DNA from: Mycolicibacterium neoaurum ATCC 25795
Lineage (GTDB): Bacteria; Actinomycetota; Actinomycetes; Mycobacteriales; Mycobacteriaceae
Assembly (NCBI RefSeq): GCF_000691525.1
Contig: NZ_JMDW01000015.1
Span: forward strand, 119,004 to 183,003
DNA length: 64,000 nt
Reading direction: 5' to 3'
The translations under genes and the position numbers were made by a program. Below are positions 1 through 8,041 of the stretch, one piece after another; position 1 is the first letter of the stretch; each line of letters starts with the position of its first letter. The notes under the pieces were generated by a model that made no database searches, had not been told where the DNA came from, and saw only the letters and a list, made by a program, of their open reading frames with translations.

Positions 1-56
1 ACTAGGCTTCGTCGCGATCCGCAGCCGGGGGATGAGACAGGAGCAGAGGTCAGGGG

Positions 57-1280
57 TTGAGAACCGTACTCGGATTGTCGGTGACCACCAATGGTGTCGG
101 CTGGGTTCTGGTCGATGCCACCGTGCCCACTGGGCGTCCCATCGATGACGACCGATTCGTGGTGCGACAACCCGAGGACCTCGTGCCGCGGTGTCTGGCC
201 GCAGTCCGAGGAGCCGCCGGTATCGCTGCGGCGGCCGGCTATCGGGTCGGTGCGGTGGGTGTGTGTTGGAGTGCTGATCTGGAAGATCGGTCCGCCGACC
301 TGCTCGCGGCGTTGCGCGATGCCGGCTGGTCCGACGTTCGGCCGGTTCGGCAGATCACGCCCGCCGTATCCGAATTGGACGAGCTCACCGAGTCGGACGC
401 CGCCGAGGTTGCCGAGGACCTGTTCGCCGCCGCGCTCGAGGGGGACCTCTTCGATTGTGCCGACTGCGCCGGCCGTATCTCCGATTGTGACCCCGAGGTG
501 ATGCAAGGCCCTGCCTATCAGGCCGCACACCTGGTGTTGACCAACGCGGTGCCGACGCAGACCGGTCCACAGCAGGCGGAGCGCAGCACGCGGCTGCGCG
601 CCCAGTTGGGTGGGCGGCTGTTGTCGTTGGCCGGCGCGGCCGCAGTGACCGCTGTGATCGCGTTGTTCGCCGTCGGTTCTCAGTTCGGTGGGTCCGAGGT
701 GCCGGAGTCGGCGACCCTGGCCAACCGGGCCACCCTGTCGACACCGCAGACCTCGCCGGTCCTCGCTGCCCAGCCCCCGGCGGCCCAGCCGCTGGCCGCG
801 CCCGCCGCTCCCGTTGCCCCGCAGGCCGCCCCGGTCGCGCAGGCGGCCCCCGTTCCGCAGGCCGCGCCTGTGGTGCAGGAGCCCGTCGCGGAGACCGTGC
901 CCAGGGTGCAGTGGGTGCCGCCGGTCGTGCCGGACGCCGCCCCGGCGGTCGCCGAACCCCAGGTCGTCACCGAGCCGCAGGTCGTCACCGAACCCGAGAT
1001 CGTCGCCGAAGGCGTGCCGCATGTCGCCGACCCGGCGGTCCCGCTGGCCGCACCCGGGCCGGACCCGCTGCTACCCGGCGCACCGCCGGCGCCAGCACCG
1101 CCCGCGCCGTTCCCGCTGTTCGCACCGCCTGCCCCGGCACCTGCCGCACCGCTGCTGCCCGCGCCCGCGGCCCTGCCGGCACCCGAAGCAGCACCGGCGG
1201 CCGTGGCGCCCGTCGAGCCGCCCCCGCCACCGGCGCCCGCGCCGGTGCCGGTCAACCCGCTCTTCGGCGCGCTGCCCTGA
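57..1280 (+). CDS. DUF7159-like membrane-anchored protein with Pro/Ala-rich tail (407 aa)
   Basis: The start is TTG at 57, preceded by a purine-rich AGGTCAGGGG stretch. The N-terminus (residues 4-20, VLGLSVTTNGVGWVLVD) resembles the first strands of the mycobacterial DUF7159 family, which has an RNase H/actin-like look. An acidic region and a C-x2-C-x6-C cluster (about 134-144) precede one hydrophobic segment at about 187-208. The rest (230-407) is Pro/Ala/Val-rich with short repeats such as PQVVTE. I infer an N-in single-pass protein whose low-complexity tail crosses or contacts the cell wall. No function is known to me. Its stop is 93 bp from the convergent gene at 1374; I see no clear terminator between them. 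The family call is from memory and moderately secure; the ORF itself is secure. Confidence 0.72.
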   Translation: MRTVLGLSVTTNGVGWVLVDATVPTGRPIDDDRFVVRQPEDLVPRCLAAVRGAAGIAAAAGYRVGAVGVCWSADLEDRSADLLAALRDAGWSDVRPVRQITPAVSELDELTESDAAEVAEDLFAAALEGDLFDCADCAGRISDCDPEVMQGPAYQAAHLVLTNAVPTQTGPQQAERSTRLRAQLGGRLLSLAGAAAVTAVIALFAVGSQFGGSEVPESATLANRATLSTPQTSPVLAAQPPAAQPLAAPAAPVAPQAAPVAQAAPVPQAAPVVQEPVAETVPRVQWVPPVVPDAAPAVAEPQVVTEPQVVTEPEIVAEGVPHVADPAVPLAAPGPDPLLPGAPPAPAPPAPFPLFAPPAPAPAAPLLPAPAALPAPEAAPAAVAPVEPPPPPAPAPVPVNPLFGALP

Positions 1281-1373
1281 CCCGGACCACGCCGAATCTG
1301 AGCTCGGTGCCGGCTTTACGCCGATTTCCCACCGACAACTACAGATTTGGCGGGATGGCGTCCACCCGGGACG

Positions 1374-2378
1374 TCACCGCATGGTGGCGAGATTGCGCCA
1401 GAACGCCTGCAGGCTGTCGGTGCCGCCGAACAGGGTGGTGAAGTGCGTGGAATCCACCAGCACGATATCGCCGGCGCGCTGAGCCTCGGGCGGCATCCAG
1501 ATCAGCGCATTGAAGGCCGCGTTCCCCGCATCGACGAACGGGTGCGGGCGGGTCACGTCGACCGGTTGGCGGCCCAGCACCCGCAGCGCTGCACTCTCGG
1601 GCGCTGTCAGTTCGTAGTGCGGTAGATGCGGGTGGAAGTTGAACGTGCTGACACCGGCGAGCAGTCCCAGATCGTCCAGGTCGAGTCGGCTCTCCAGTGG
1701 CGCGATGTCCTTCGTGCCGGGCACGACGGCGGGTCGCAGACCCCACTTGTTGTGGATCGGAACATTCAGCGCCCGGATAAGTGACCGGGTGTACTGGCTG
1801 AACCGCTGCTGGCGCGGGACCAGCGGGTCGCCGTGATGCAGGTACTCGACCTGGCGCCGGACGTAGTCATCGGTATCACCGACGTCGTGATGCGGCGCAA
1901 TCAGCAGGCAGGTGCCCTCGCGGGCCAACCAGCGCCGCAACGCCTCGACCTCCGCCGCCGACGCCTCCTCCTGCGCCAGCAGGTGGTCGAGTCCGAACAC
2001 CATCAGGGTGTCGCAGTCGTCGAGGACGCGTTCGTCGATGGGCAGTTTGTAGCCCGCCTGGTCGATGCGTTGGAACACCGCCACCGGGTGCCCGGTGGCG
2101 GCCTCGGCGACCTCCTGGAAGGCCAGCGTGGAGCGATGGAAGAGTTCCAAGGTGCCGGCGATGCCCTGGAGGAAGTTGGCGGCGTCGTACTCGGGTGTCT
2201 CATAGGCCGGCCACAGCGCGTTGCGCACCTCGGTGATGGTGGAGAACCGGTTCTCCATCGCCCCCGGATCACGTTGCGCCTCCCAGGGATAACTCCATGA
2301 CCAGTAGATGCTGATCCGCCGCTGCCCGTTGTGCGGGCGGGCGATGTGGGTCTGGTTGTACGTGCGGGCACCGGTCAT
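1374..2378 (-). CDS. Conserved protein of unknown function, last gene of the DyP operon (334 aa)
   Basis: ATG at 2378 overlaps the stop of the DyP peroxidase gene by four bases (ATGA), so the two are translationally coupled. A longer reading frame upstream lies inside the peroxidase gene and was discarded. Residues about 125-170 (DTLMVFGLDHLL, then ALRRWLAREGTCLLIAPHHD) look like the alternating strand and helix of a class I GATase-like or ThuA-like fold, but I see no catalytic Cys-His-Glu triad. His-rich stretches (HPHLPHYE, about 245) could bind metal. There is no signal peptide or membrane segment. The context says its job is tied to the peroxidase. Function unknown. Confidence 0.8.
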   Translation of the reverse strand: MTGARTYNQTHIARPHNGQRRISIYWSWSYPWEAQRDPGAMENRFSTITEVRNALWPAYETPEYDAANFLQGIAGTLELFHRSTLAFQEVAEAATGHPVAVFQRIDQAGYKLPIDERVLDDCDTLMVFGLDHLLAQEEASAAEVEALRRWLAREGTCLLIAPHHDVGDTDDYVRRQVEYLHHGDPLVPRQQRFSQYTRSLIRALNVPIHNKWGLRPAVVPGTKDIAPLESRLDLDDLGLLAGVSTFNFHPHLPHYELTAPESAALRVLGRQPVDVTRPHPFVDAGNAAFNALIWMPPEAQRAGDIVLVDSTHFTTLFGGTDSLQAFWRNLATMR

Positions 2379-3706
2379 GGCTGATCCTCGCCTGTCAGCT
2401 CGGTCAGATACCGCAGGGCCGCGATACCCGGCAGGAAGAAGTACGCGCCGCCCTTGAGTGCGGTGAACGCGGGGATACCCTTGTGCACCTTGCGGATCGG
2501 CCGCTTGGGCACGGTGAAATCCATGGTGCCGTCCTGGGTGCCGCAGATCGGGTCGTGCTCGTTGCCCAGTTCGTGGAAGGTCTTGTCGTTGATCCACACG
2601 TTCTGGGCGAACTCGAACTGGCGGACCAGATCTGCGCAGATGATGAACGCCGCGATACCGCGGTCCACACCGTCATCGGGAGCGCCGTCCGGCAGCGCCG
2701 CGCCGTAGGTGGCGCCGCGCCGGATCATCCGCCGCCGGTTCATGTAGTGCGCGGTATCGCGTGGGTTGAGCCTGCGCGCGTGGGAGCCCAACGGGCAGGC
2801 ATAGCCGAACGGGTCGTCGTCCTTGTAGTTGAAATCGTTGTTGCGCATCGGGTCTGCGCCCAGCTCCGGATCATCGTTGTCCGGTGCGAGGACCAGCGGA
2901 GCACCACTGCGCCATCGACCCATGAACTTGGCCGCCAACAGTTCCTCGCCCTCGGCGTCGTCGGCGTTCTCCCGCAGATAGTCGCGGAACAGCGCCACAT
3001 CCTCGTAGAGCCGTCGATACGCCAGGTAGCTGCCGTTGCGGGACAGCGCCTGCGGCTGCGGCAGATCGGCCACCGGTCCGTTCTCGTCGGGATAGCCGAG
3101 GATGAACTCGCCGGGTTCCAGCGGGTCTCCCGAACCCGGCGTCGGTTGCTCACCCGAGCCCTTCATCACCGGCTGGGACAGCCGGTCGCGGAACCCGAAG
3201 TGGTCGTGGGCGTAGTTGAACGGCGGGGTGGCATTCAGATCGAGATGGGACAGGCTGCGCACACCGTCGGTGCGGGCGAGCAGTTCGTCGTGTGCCGCAA
3301 TCGACGTGGCGCACTGCTCATCTGTGCGGGCGAACAGGATTGCGATGGCGTGCAGGTCGGCACCGGCCAGGCCGCCCACCCAGTGCTCGGGGGCGTTGCC
3401 GCCGGTGTCACCGAGGATGCTCGCCCGCGCGGCCATGCCCTCGCGGAACTCGGCGGGAAAGGTGGCCAGCGAGTCTTCGGGGACCCCGAGGGCGCGTAAC
3501 CCCGTCCAGGTGAAGGCCAGCGTGACCCAGCGGTCGGACTCGTCCATGGTGGCGACGGCCTCCGTCGCGGACTGGGTCTTGTCGAGCAGTTCGGCGAGCC
3601 AGGCCCGTCCGCCGGCCGGGGTGTCGAATGTCAGGAACTCGTAGCGGCCCGTGATGGCGGGTGTGCGGGTCAGCAGGATGTGCTGGATATCGTCCAACTC
3701 GAGCAC
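2375..3706 (-). CDS. DyP-type heme peroxidase (443 aa)
   Basis: Dye-decolourising peroxidases use heme and H2O2 to oxidise bulky phenols and dyes. Landmarks of the family are present in order: the distal motif region GFRDRLSQP (171-179) with the catalytic Asp at 174; the proximal heme-ligand His at about 309 in GSHARRLNPRD; the distal Arg at about 330 in RRMIRRGATYG; and the core helix around QFEFAQNVWIND (363-374). The final Gly of the usual GxxDG motif is Arg here. There is no Tat signal peptide, so the protein is probably cytoplasmic. It sits between a 186-aa alpha+beta protein (18 bp upstream) and a coupled unknown protein. No encapsulin gene is nearby. Confidence 0.9.
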   Translation of the reverse strand: MLELDDIQHILLTRTPAITGRYEFLTFDTPAGGRAWLAELLDKTQSATEAVATMDESDRWVTLAFTWTGLRALGVPEDSLATFPAEFREGMAARASILGDTGGNAPEHWVGGLAGADLHAIAILFARTDEQCATSIAAHDELLARTDGVRSLSHLDLNATPPFNYAHDHFGFRDRLSQPVMKGSGEQPTPGSGDPLEPGEFILGYPDENGPVADLPQPQALSRNGSYLAYRRLYEDVALFRDYLRENADDAEGEELLAAKFMGRWRSGAPLVLAPDNDDPELGADPMRNNDFNYKDDDPFGYACPLGSHARRLNPRDTAHYMNRRRMIRRGATYGAALPDGAPDDGVDRGIAAFIICADLVRQFEFAQNVWINDKTFHELGNEHDPICGTQDGTMDFTVPKRPIRKVHKGIPAFTALKGGAYFFLPGIAALRYLTELTGEDQP

Positions 3707-3724
3707 GGTGTGCTCCTCACTCGC

Positions 3725-4285
3725 TCACTGCATCTGGTCCAGCATGTCGGAGAACGCCGCCTTGAGCCGTAGCGCCTTCTTGATCTCGTCGGCGGTGACA
3801 TAGGGGTACTCGCCGTACTCCAGGAAGCTGGGCACCTGATGCTCACGCACGAATGTGATGAACGAGTCCGGGTTCTCCTTCCAGTCCTCGGGGAAGCCCT
3901 CGAGGTTGGTGAACACGGTGGTGATGCCGGTGGCGCTGAACAGCTGCACGGCGTCCTCGGTGTATTTGTCGAAGTCGGTATCGAAGATGCCCATGTACTG
4001 AAAGTGCAGTCCGGATCCGACATCGAACAGGTTCCAGCGCAGGTAATGCAGCCGCAGCGGGGCCAGGGCTTCGGGGCTGGCCTTGATGGTGTCCTCGATC
4101 TGTTTGCCGTAGGCGCGCACCGCCTCCTCGCGGCCCTCCTTCACCTTGGCGATGATGGAGAAGCCGTGGCAGGCGGGCGTCCGCGGGAAGATCGGACCGT
4201 AGCGGCCGCGCTCCTCGACGAAGTACCCCTCCGGCGGGATGGCCAGTGCCGCCGGCTTGGACCAGTCCTGCTCCTGATGTGTCAT
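3725..4285 (-). CDS. Alpha+beta barrel-like protein associated with DyP peroxidase (186 aa)
   Basis: I do not recognise a named family. Start is ATG at 4285, with GTG at 4288 directly in front as an alternative; a G-rich stretch lies just upstream. Residues about 40-65 (GFSIIAKVKEGREEAVRAYG) have the strand-helix pattern of ferredoxin-like dimeric alpha-beta barrels. A later segment (GLHFQYMGIFDTDFDKY, about 90-107) resembles a pattern I associate with proteins encoded beside DyP genes. There is no signal peptide or membrane helix. It is 18 bp upstream of the peroxidase gene and in the same orientation, so a partner or accessory role for the peroxidase is the simplest inference. Confidence 0.75.
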   Translation of the reverse strand: MTHQEQDWSKPAALAIPPEGYFVEERGRYGPIFPRTPACHGFSIIAKVKEGREEAVRAYGKQIEDTIKASPEALAPLRLHYLRWNLFDVGSGLHFQYMGIFDTDFDKYTEDAVQLFSATGITTVFTNLEGFPEDWKENPDSFITFVREHQVPSFLEYGEYPYVTADEIKKALRLKAAFSDMLDQMQ

Positions 4286-4383
4286 CACGCACCCCCGTCT
4301 CGACTACGTTCGGGGAAATCTAGCACCGTGGGGCGCAAGCCACCCGACGATCGGCGGGGTCCGAAAACCGAGAATCTGTCCGG

Positions 4384-4908
4384 TCAGAAGCTCAGGCCGT
4401 GCTTCTCGAAATGCGCGGCCAGCGCCTGCATGTACCCGTCCCCGTGGAACGGGCCACGGGCGCCGATCGCGGCCTCCAGGAACGGCCCGTACTCCTCATC
4501 GTTGACGTAGGTCGACCAGTGCGTGATCTGTCCGTCGTCATTGGTGTCGACGAAGCTGATGGAGTAGAAGCCCATGACCGTGCCGTCGTGGACATTGGTG
4601 CCCTGCCAGCGGTAGCGCATCACGAAACCGTTCTCGGCCGGCCACACCTTGTAGTCGACGGGTTTCCAGTCCGGGAAGGTGATGCCGTAGGCCTTGGCCT
4701 CCACGGTCGCCGCGGTATCCCAGTGGGTGGCGACATCCTTGAGGACCAGTTCCTGCTCGGCGACGAAATACGGTGAGGTGTAGACCGCGTCGTCGGTGAA
4801 CTCCCACTCGTCGTAGGTCTCGCCCTCGGCGACCTTCTGCAGGACGTACTTGTCGCGGTAGCTCTCGGCCATCCGGCGGTGTTTGGCGATCCGGTCCTCA
4901 AGCTTCAT
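4384..4908 (-). CDS. SnoaL-like (NTF2-fold) protein (174 aa)
   Basis: The start codon at 4908 lies 11 bp inside the upstream CMD-like gene, so translation is probably coupled. The sequence has the NTF2/SnoaL cone-fold pattern: N-terminal helices, then strands with the WxxxxTNVHDGTVMGFYSISFVD segment (about 103-126). Members are small isomerases, cyclases or binding proteins acting on aromatic or polyketide-like substrates, or non-catalytic beta subunits of ring-hydroxylating oxygenases. Co-occurrence with a Rieske oxygenase fits either role. A 95-bp gap follows before the 186-aa gene, so a separate promoter for the DyP half of the operon is possible. Confidence 0.78.
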   Translation of the reverse strand: MKLEDRIAKHRRMAESYRDKYVLQKVAEGETYDEWEFTDDAVYTSPYFVAEQELVLKDVATHWDTAATVEAKAYGITFPDWKPVDYKVWPAENGFVMRYRWQGTNVHDGTVMGFYSISFVDTNDDGQITHWSTYVNDEEYGPFLEAAIGARGPFHGDGYMQALAAHFEKHGLSF

Positions 4909-5509
4909 GGCTTCTCTTCTCCTCCGGTAGTGCGGCGCTGCCGGGTTGGGGCGCCAGGCCCCAGGTGCCGAACGCCATTGCGGTCAGGGTGTAGGTGCCG
5001 ACGAGAAAGATCAGTTCCATCGCGGCGTGTTCGCCGAGCTCATCGACGAGTCGTTGCCAGGTGGACCAGTCGGCTTTCCCGTTCGCGATCAATTCGTCGA
5101 CGGCGTCGAGCACCGAACGGTCGGTGCCGGTGAACCCGGTATTGCCCTCGGCGAGCGCGGCGACATCGGCATCGGTGACACCGACGGCGGCGCCGAGGCG
5201 GACGTGCTGACCCCATTCGAAGGCCGAGCGGTGCCGATGGGCCACCCGCAGGATGGTCAGCTCACGCAGCCGTGCGGGCAGCTCCCCGCGCTGTAGCAGG
5301 AAGCCGTTGAAGCGCAGGAACATCCGCGCCATCTCCGGGTGATGTGCCAACATGCCGATGATGTCGAAGTTCAGCGGATCGTAGTGGTCTCCCGAGCCGG
5401 CCCTGGGCACCTTGTCGCCCGGGAGGCCGAGCAGGGCGCCGAACGCGGCGTACTCGGCATCTCCCCACTGGTCGGCGGTCAGGGGCGGCATCCGCTGTTC
5501 GTCGGTCAT
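4898..5509 (-). CDS. Carboxymuconolactone decarboxylase-like (AhpD-fold) protein (203 aa)
   Basis: ATG at 5509 overlaps the preceding SnoaL gene's stop by four bases. The helical CMD core is visible around ARLRELTILRVAHRHRSAFEWGQH (about 80-103); E-W-x2-H is the conserved CMD signature. The CxxC pair of AhpD-type alkylhydroperoxidases is absent, so a peroxidase role is unlikely. A decarboxylase, lactonase-like or structural role on an aromatic breakdown product is more plausible. It belongs to the tightly overlapping four-gene unit headed by the Rieske oxygenase. Confidence 0.83.
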   Translation of the reverse strand: MTDEQRMPPLTADQWGDAEYAAFGALLGLPGDKVPRAGSGDHYDPLNFDIIGMLAHHPEMARMFLRFNGFLLQRGELPARLRELTILRVAHRHRSAFEWGQHVRLGAAVGVTDADVAALAEGNTGFTGTDRSVLDAVDELIANGKADWSTWQRLVDELGEHAAMELIFLVGTYTLTAMAFGTWGLAPQPGSAALPEEKRSHEA

Positions 5510-5928
5510 GCCGGCAGCGCCATCTGCAGGTACAGGTCGAGGCGACGGATGCGGCCCTGTTCGTTGAATGCGTAGACTGACAGCGAGTTCACCACACTGC
5601 GGAAATCGCCGACCGCACTGCGCTCTTCCAGTTCCAGGAACACCAGGTCATTGTGTTCGGTGATCCGCTTGAAGGTGCACTCCCACTCCGAGGTGGTGGC
5701 ACAGCCGGTCAGGAACTCGACGTAACCGGCCCAGTCCATCTCCTCCTTGAACGCCCCGACCCGCAGGAAGTTCTCGGTGTCGACGAGGTCGGCCAGCGGT
5801 GCCCAGGACTCGGTGCCGAAGTCCGCGCCCTTGGCTTCGGTGACCAGTCGCCCGGTGGTCGCGGCGTACTGCAGCACGGTGCGGCTGCGGCCGGTGTGCG
5901 CGGTGAGTATCTCGGCGAGCTCGGGCAT
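5506..5928 (-). CDS. SnoaL-like (NTF2-fold) protein (140 aa)
   Basis: ATG at 5928 shares a base with the stop codon of the Rieske oxygenase gene (TGATG), and its own stop overlaps the CMD-like start. Length and pattern fit the SnoaL/limonene-1,2-epoxide-hydrolase type: an N-terminal helix with AEILTAHTGRSRTVLQY, a WAGYVEFLTG helix, then strands ending in GRIRRLDLYLQMALP. It could be a true isomerase or hydrolase, or the small subunit of the oxygenase. It is one of two SnoaL paralogues in this operon and has little obvious identity to the other. Confidence 0.8.
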   Translation of the reverse strand: MPELAEILTAHTGRSRTVLQYAATTGRLVTEAKGADFGTESWAPLADLVDTENFLRVGAFKEEMDWAGYVEFLTGCATTSEWECTFKRITEHNDLVFLELEERSAVGDFRSVVNSLSVYAFNEQGRIRRLDLYLQMALPA

Positions 5929-7283
5929 CAGACGGTGGCCAGGTAGCGGTCGATCACCGAGTGGTAGTGCGCGATCACCACCTCCTCGTTGACCAGTGCC
6001 ATATGGTCCAGGCGATCGTTGCGCAGGCCGATCTGCTGGCGCGGCATCTGCTCGTAATCCTGTTGCAGCGCTTCAAAATACTTGAAGCTGCCCGGTTCCT
6101 GCACGTCGACCAGCTCGGCGGCGAACGCGGTGCGGTGCTCCGGGGGCAACCACATGAAGCTGGTGATGTGCCAGATGCACCGGTTGGGGTCACCGTCGGG
6201 GTGCGGGGTGGACATGATGACGGTGGCCTCGCCGGCGCGGATGGTCATGAAGAAGTTGGGGAACAGCACCCAGCCGTGGTTGTCGCTCATCTGTGCGTCG
6301 GTCAGTCCGTCGACGTGCAGACCGTCGCGGGACAGGGTGTCGCGGGTGGCCTGCTGCAGCAGTGTGCGTCCGGTGACGCCCTCGGGGAAGGTCAGGGTGC
6401 CATCGGCGCTGCGGTGGCGGTCGACCAGTTCGGTGAACCGGGGGAGCACCCGGACGACACCGGGGAAGGTCTCCGGCAGCTCCATGATGCCCTCGACCTG
6501 TTTGTCCGGACCCATGCCCTCGACATGGGCGACTTCGAACGGTGCCACGGCGACACTGTGCCTGTCCAGGAATCGGTATCTGGTCTTGGTCGGGTCGATG
6601 ACCAACACCCGCAGCAGTTGGGGGTGGATGCCCGAGACGTGATAGCCCTCCTCGAACGCGTCCATCACCACCTTCCAGTTGCAGTCCAGCGCCTCGCGGA
6701 CATCGAGCACCGTGGTCATCTGGTCCAGGTGGTAGGGCTCCAGGATGCGAATGACGTCCTCGCCCAGAAACTCTCGCAGTGGCGCGGCATCCGGGTCGGG
6801 GTTGAGGAAGACGAAACCGGCGAACGTGTCCACCCCCACCTCGAGCAGACCGTAGGCGTCCTTGTCGATCTCGGGCTTCGAACAACCACGCAGGGCACCC
6901 TGTTGGTCATAGGACCACAGGTGGTACTGGCAGACGATCCGCTGCCTGGCCTGCCCCTGTCCGGTGAACAGCGGATTACCGCGATGCCGGCAGGCGTTGA
7001 CGAATCCGCGCAACCCGCCGTCCTTTCCACGCATCACGACGAAGGACTGATCGAATATCCGGTACTCCTTGAAGGCGCCCGCGGCGGCGAATTCGTCCTC
7101 CCGGCCGATGACCTGCCACACCCGCATCCAGATGGCCTGCCGTTCGCGAGCCACGAACTCCGGTGACGTGTAACGGTCGGTGGGGATCTGCATCCGGAAC
7201 AACGCGCTCGCCGCATCGGGGGTCAGCCCCTGGGTGTCGACCCAGTCACCGGGCCGGGCGGATCGTGCGGAATCGACAGACAT
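5928..7283 (-). CDS. Rieske [2Fe-2S] aromatic-ring-hydroxylating oxygenase, alpha subunit (451 aa)
   Basis: The Rieske centre is complete: C98-x-H100 and C118-x2-H121 in CRHRGN and CQYHLW. The mononuclear iron site has H215 and H220 in FEEGYHVSGIH, followed by a SRPBCC-type catalytic domain. Such enzymes insert oxygen into aromatic rings or demethylate and hydroxylate other substrates, and need a reductase, none of which is encoded nearby. ATG at 7283 was chosen because a GAAGGGA ribosome site lies just upstream and the Rieske domain starts normally; a much longer frame running to 7964 overlaps the divergent TetR gene and was rejected. It is the first gene of the minus-strand operon and faces the palindromic operator at 7348-7369. 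Confidence 0.93.
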   Translation of the reverse strand: MSVDSARSARPGDWVDTQGLTPDAASALFRMQIPTDRYTSPEFVARERQAIWMRVWQVIGREDEFAAAGAFKEYRIFDQSFVVMRGKDGGLRGFVNACRHRGNPLFTGQGQARQRIVCQYHLWSYDQQGALRGCSKPEIDKDAYGLLEVGVDTFAGFVFLNPDPDAAPLREFLGEDVIRILEPYHLDQMTTVLDVREALDCNWKVVMDAFEEGYHVSGIHPQLLRVLVIDPTKTRYRFLDRHSVAVAPFEVAHVEGMGPDKQVEGIMELPETFPGVVRVLPRFTELVDRHRSADGTLTFPEGVTGRTLLQQATRDTLSRDGLHVDGLTDAQMSDNHGWVLFPNFFMTIRAGEATVIMSTPHPDGDPNRCIWHITSFMWLPPEHRTAFAAELVDVQEPGSFKYFEALQQDYEQMPRQQIGLRNDRLDHMALVNEEVVIAHYHSVIDRYLATV

Positions 7284-7388
7284 CGGGTTCCCTTCAGGCG
7301 AAGCGCGTCGGGCTGTGACGGCAGTCACGATAATACATAAGTGGTTTTCAGATACAATGGTGTATCTGACGCTCGAATTTGCGAGAAT
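7284..7388. promoter_or_regulatory. Divergent promoter region with 22-bp palindromic operator
   Basis: Between the Rieske operon and the TetR gene lies a perfect inverted repeat at 7348-7369: arms TCAGATACA and TGTATCTGA with a four-base spacer. On the minus strand, TTGTAT inside the palindrome and TATTAT about 16 bases further on make a plausible -35/-10 pair for the Rieske operon. The repeat therefore overlaps the -35 box, as expected for a TetR-family autorepressor that also controls the operon. Confidence 0.72.
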
Positions 7389-8000
7389 ATGGCGATGGCT
7401 GAGCGATGGACCAAGCAGCGGCGGATGGAGCAGACCCGTACGGTGCTGCTCGATGCGGCCGAGGAGATCTTCGCCAGGCGTGGATACGCCGGTTCGCTGG
7501 AGGACATCGCCGACGCCGCCGGCTATACCCGGGGTGCCATCTATGCCCAGTTCGGCGGCAAGGATGCGCTCTTCCTCGCGGTCATCGAGCGGCATCGGCA
7601 GCGTTTCCTGGACGGGTTCGCCGATGTGATGGCCTCGTTCGACCGGCTCGCCGATATCGAGGTGGACGGCTTCGCCGAACGCTGGCGACTGCTCAGTGGT
7701 ACCGACGCCCAGCAGGCGGCCGCGCTCAACTACGAGTTCACCCTGTTCCTGCTGCGCAACCCGGAGGCACGCGAGCGGGTCGCGGCCCAGCGTCGGGAAA
7801 CGGTCCGCTCGCTGGCCGAGTACATCTCCAAGGGTGTTGCCCGGCTTGGTGGTTCGTTGGTCGTGCCGGCAGAGTCGCTGGCCAGGGTGATCCTGGCGAC
7901 CAACGACGGGGTGACGCTGGCCAGTCACCTGGACGGCGAAGATCTGTACCGGACCTTCCTGCAACTGGTGATGTCGAGCGTCGGGCCGCCCGAGGACTGA
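7389..8000 (+). CDS. TetR/AcrR family transcriptional regulator (203 aa)
   Basis: The N-terminal HTH is typical: RTVLLDAAEEIFARRGY, SLEDIADAAGYTRGAIYAQF, GGKDALFLAVIE (about residues 15-65). The remainder is the helical ligand-binding domain. ATG at 7389 is preferred (7395 is an alternative); the frame extends upstream to 7341 but that stretch contains the palindrome. It is divergent from the Rieske/DyP operon and is its likely repressor, with the palindrome at 7348-7369 as operator. The inducer is unknown, probably an aromatic substrate or intermediate. Confidence 0.9.
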   Translation: MAMAERWTKQRRMEQTRTVLLDAAEEIFARRGYAGSLEDIADAAGYTRGAIYAQFGGKDALFLAVIERHRQRFLDGFADVMASFDRLADIEVDGFAERWRLLSGTDAQQAAALNYEFTLFLLRNPEARERVAAQRRETVRSLAEYISKGVARLGGSLVVPAESLARVILATNDGVTLASHLDGEDLYRTFLQLVMSSVGPPED

Positions 8001-8041
8001 GCGGCGTGGCCATCCGCGCGATAAGCGTAGGCTGTCTAACT

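Noticed and set aside
680..1255. Gly/Ala/Thr-rich minus-strand frame resembling a PE_PGRS-like or antifreeze-like repeat protein
   Set aside because: It is the complement of the Pro/Ala-rich tail of the plus-strand gene; there is no PE domain and no start context.
5961..7166. 401-codon plus-strand frame opposite the Rieske oxygenase gene
   Set aside because: Antisense shadow of a gene with intact Rieske motifs; no ribosome site or domain.
7406..8041. 212-codon N-terminal extension of the methyltransferase
   Set aside because: It overlaps the TetR gene in another frame, and the normal family N-terminus begins at 8042.
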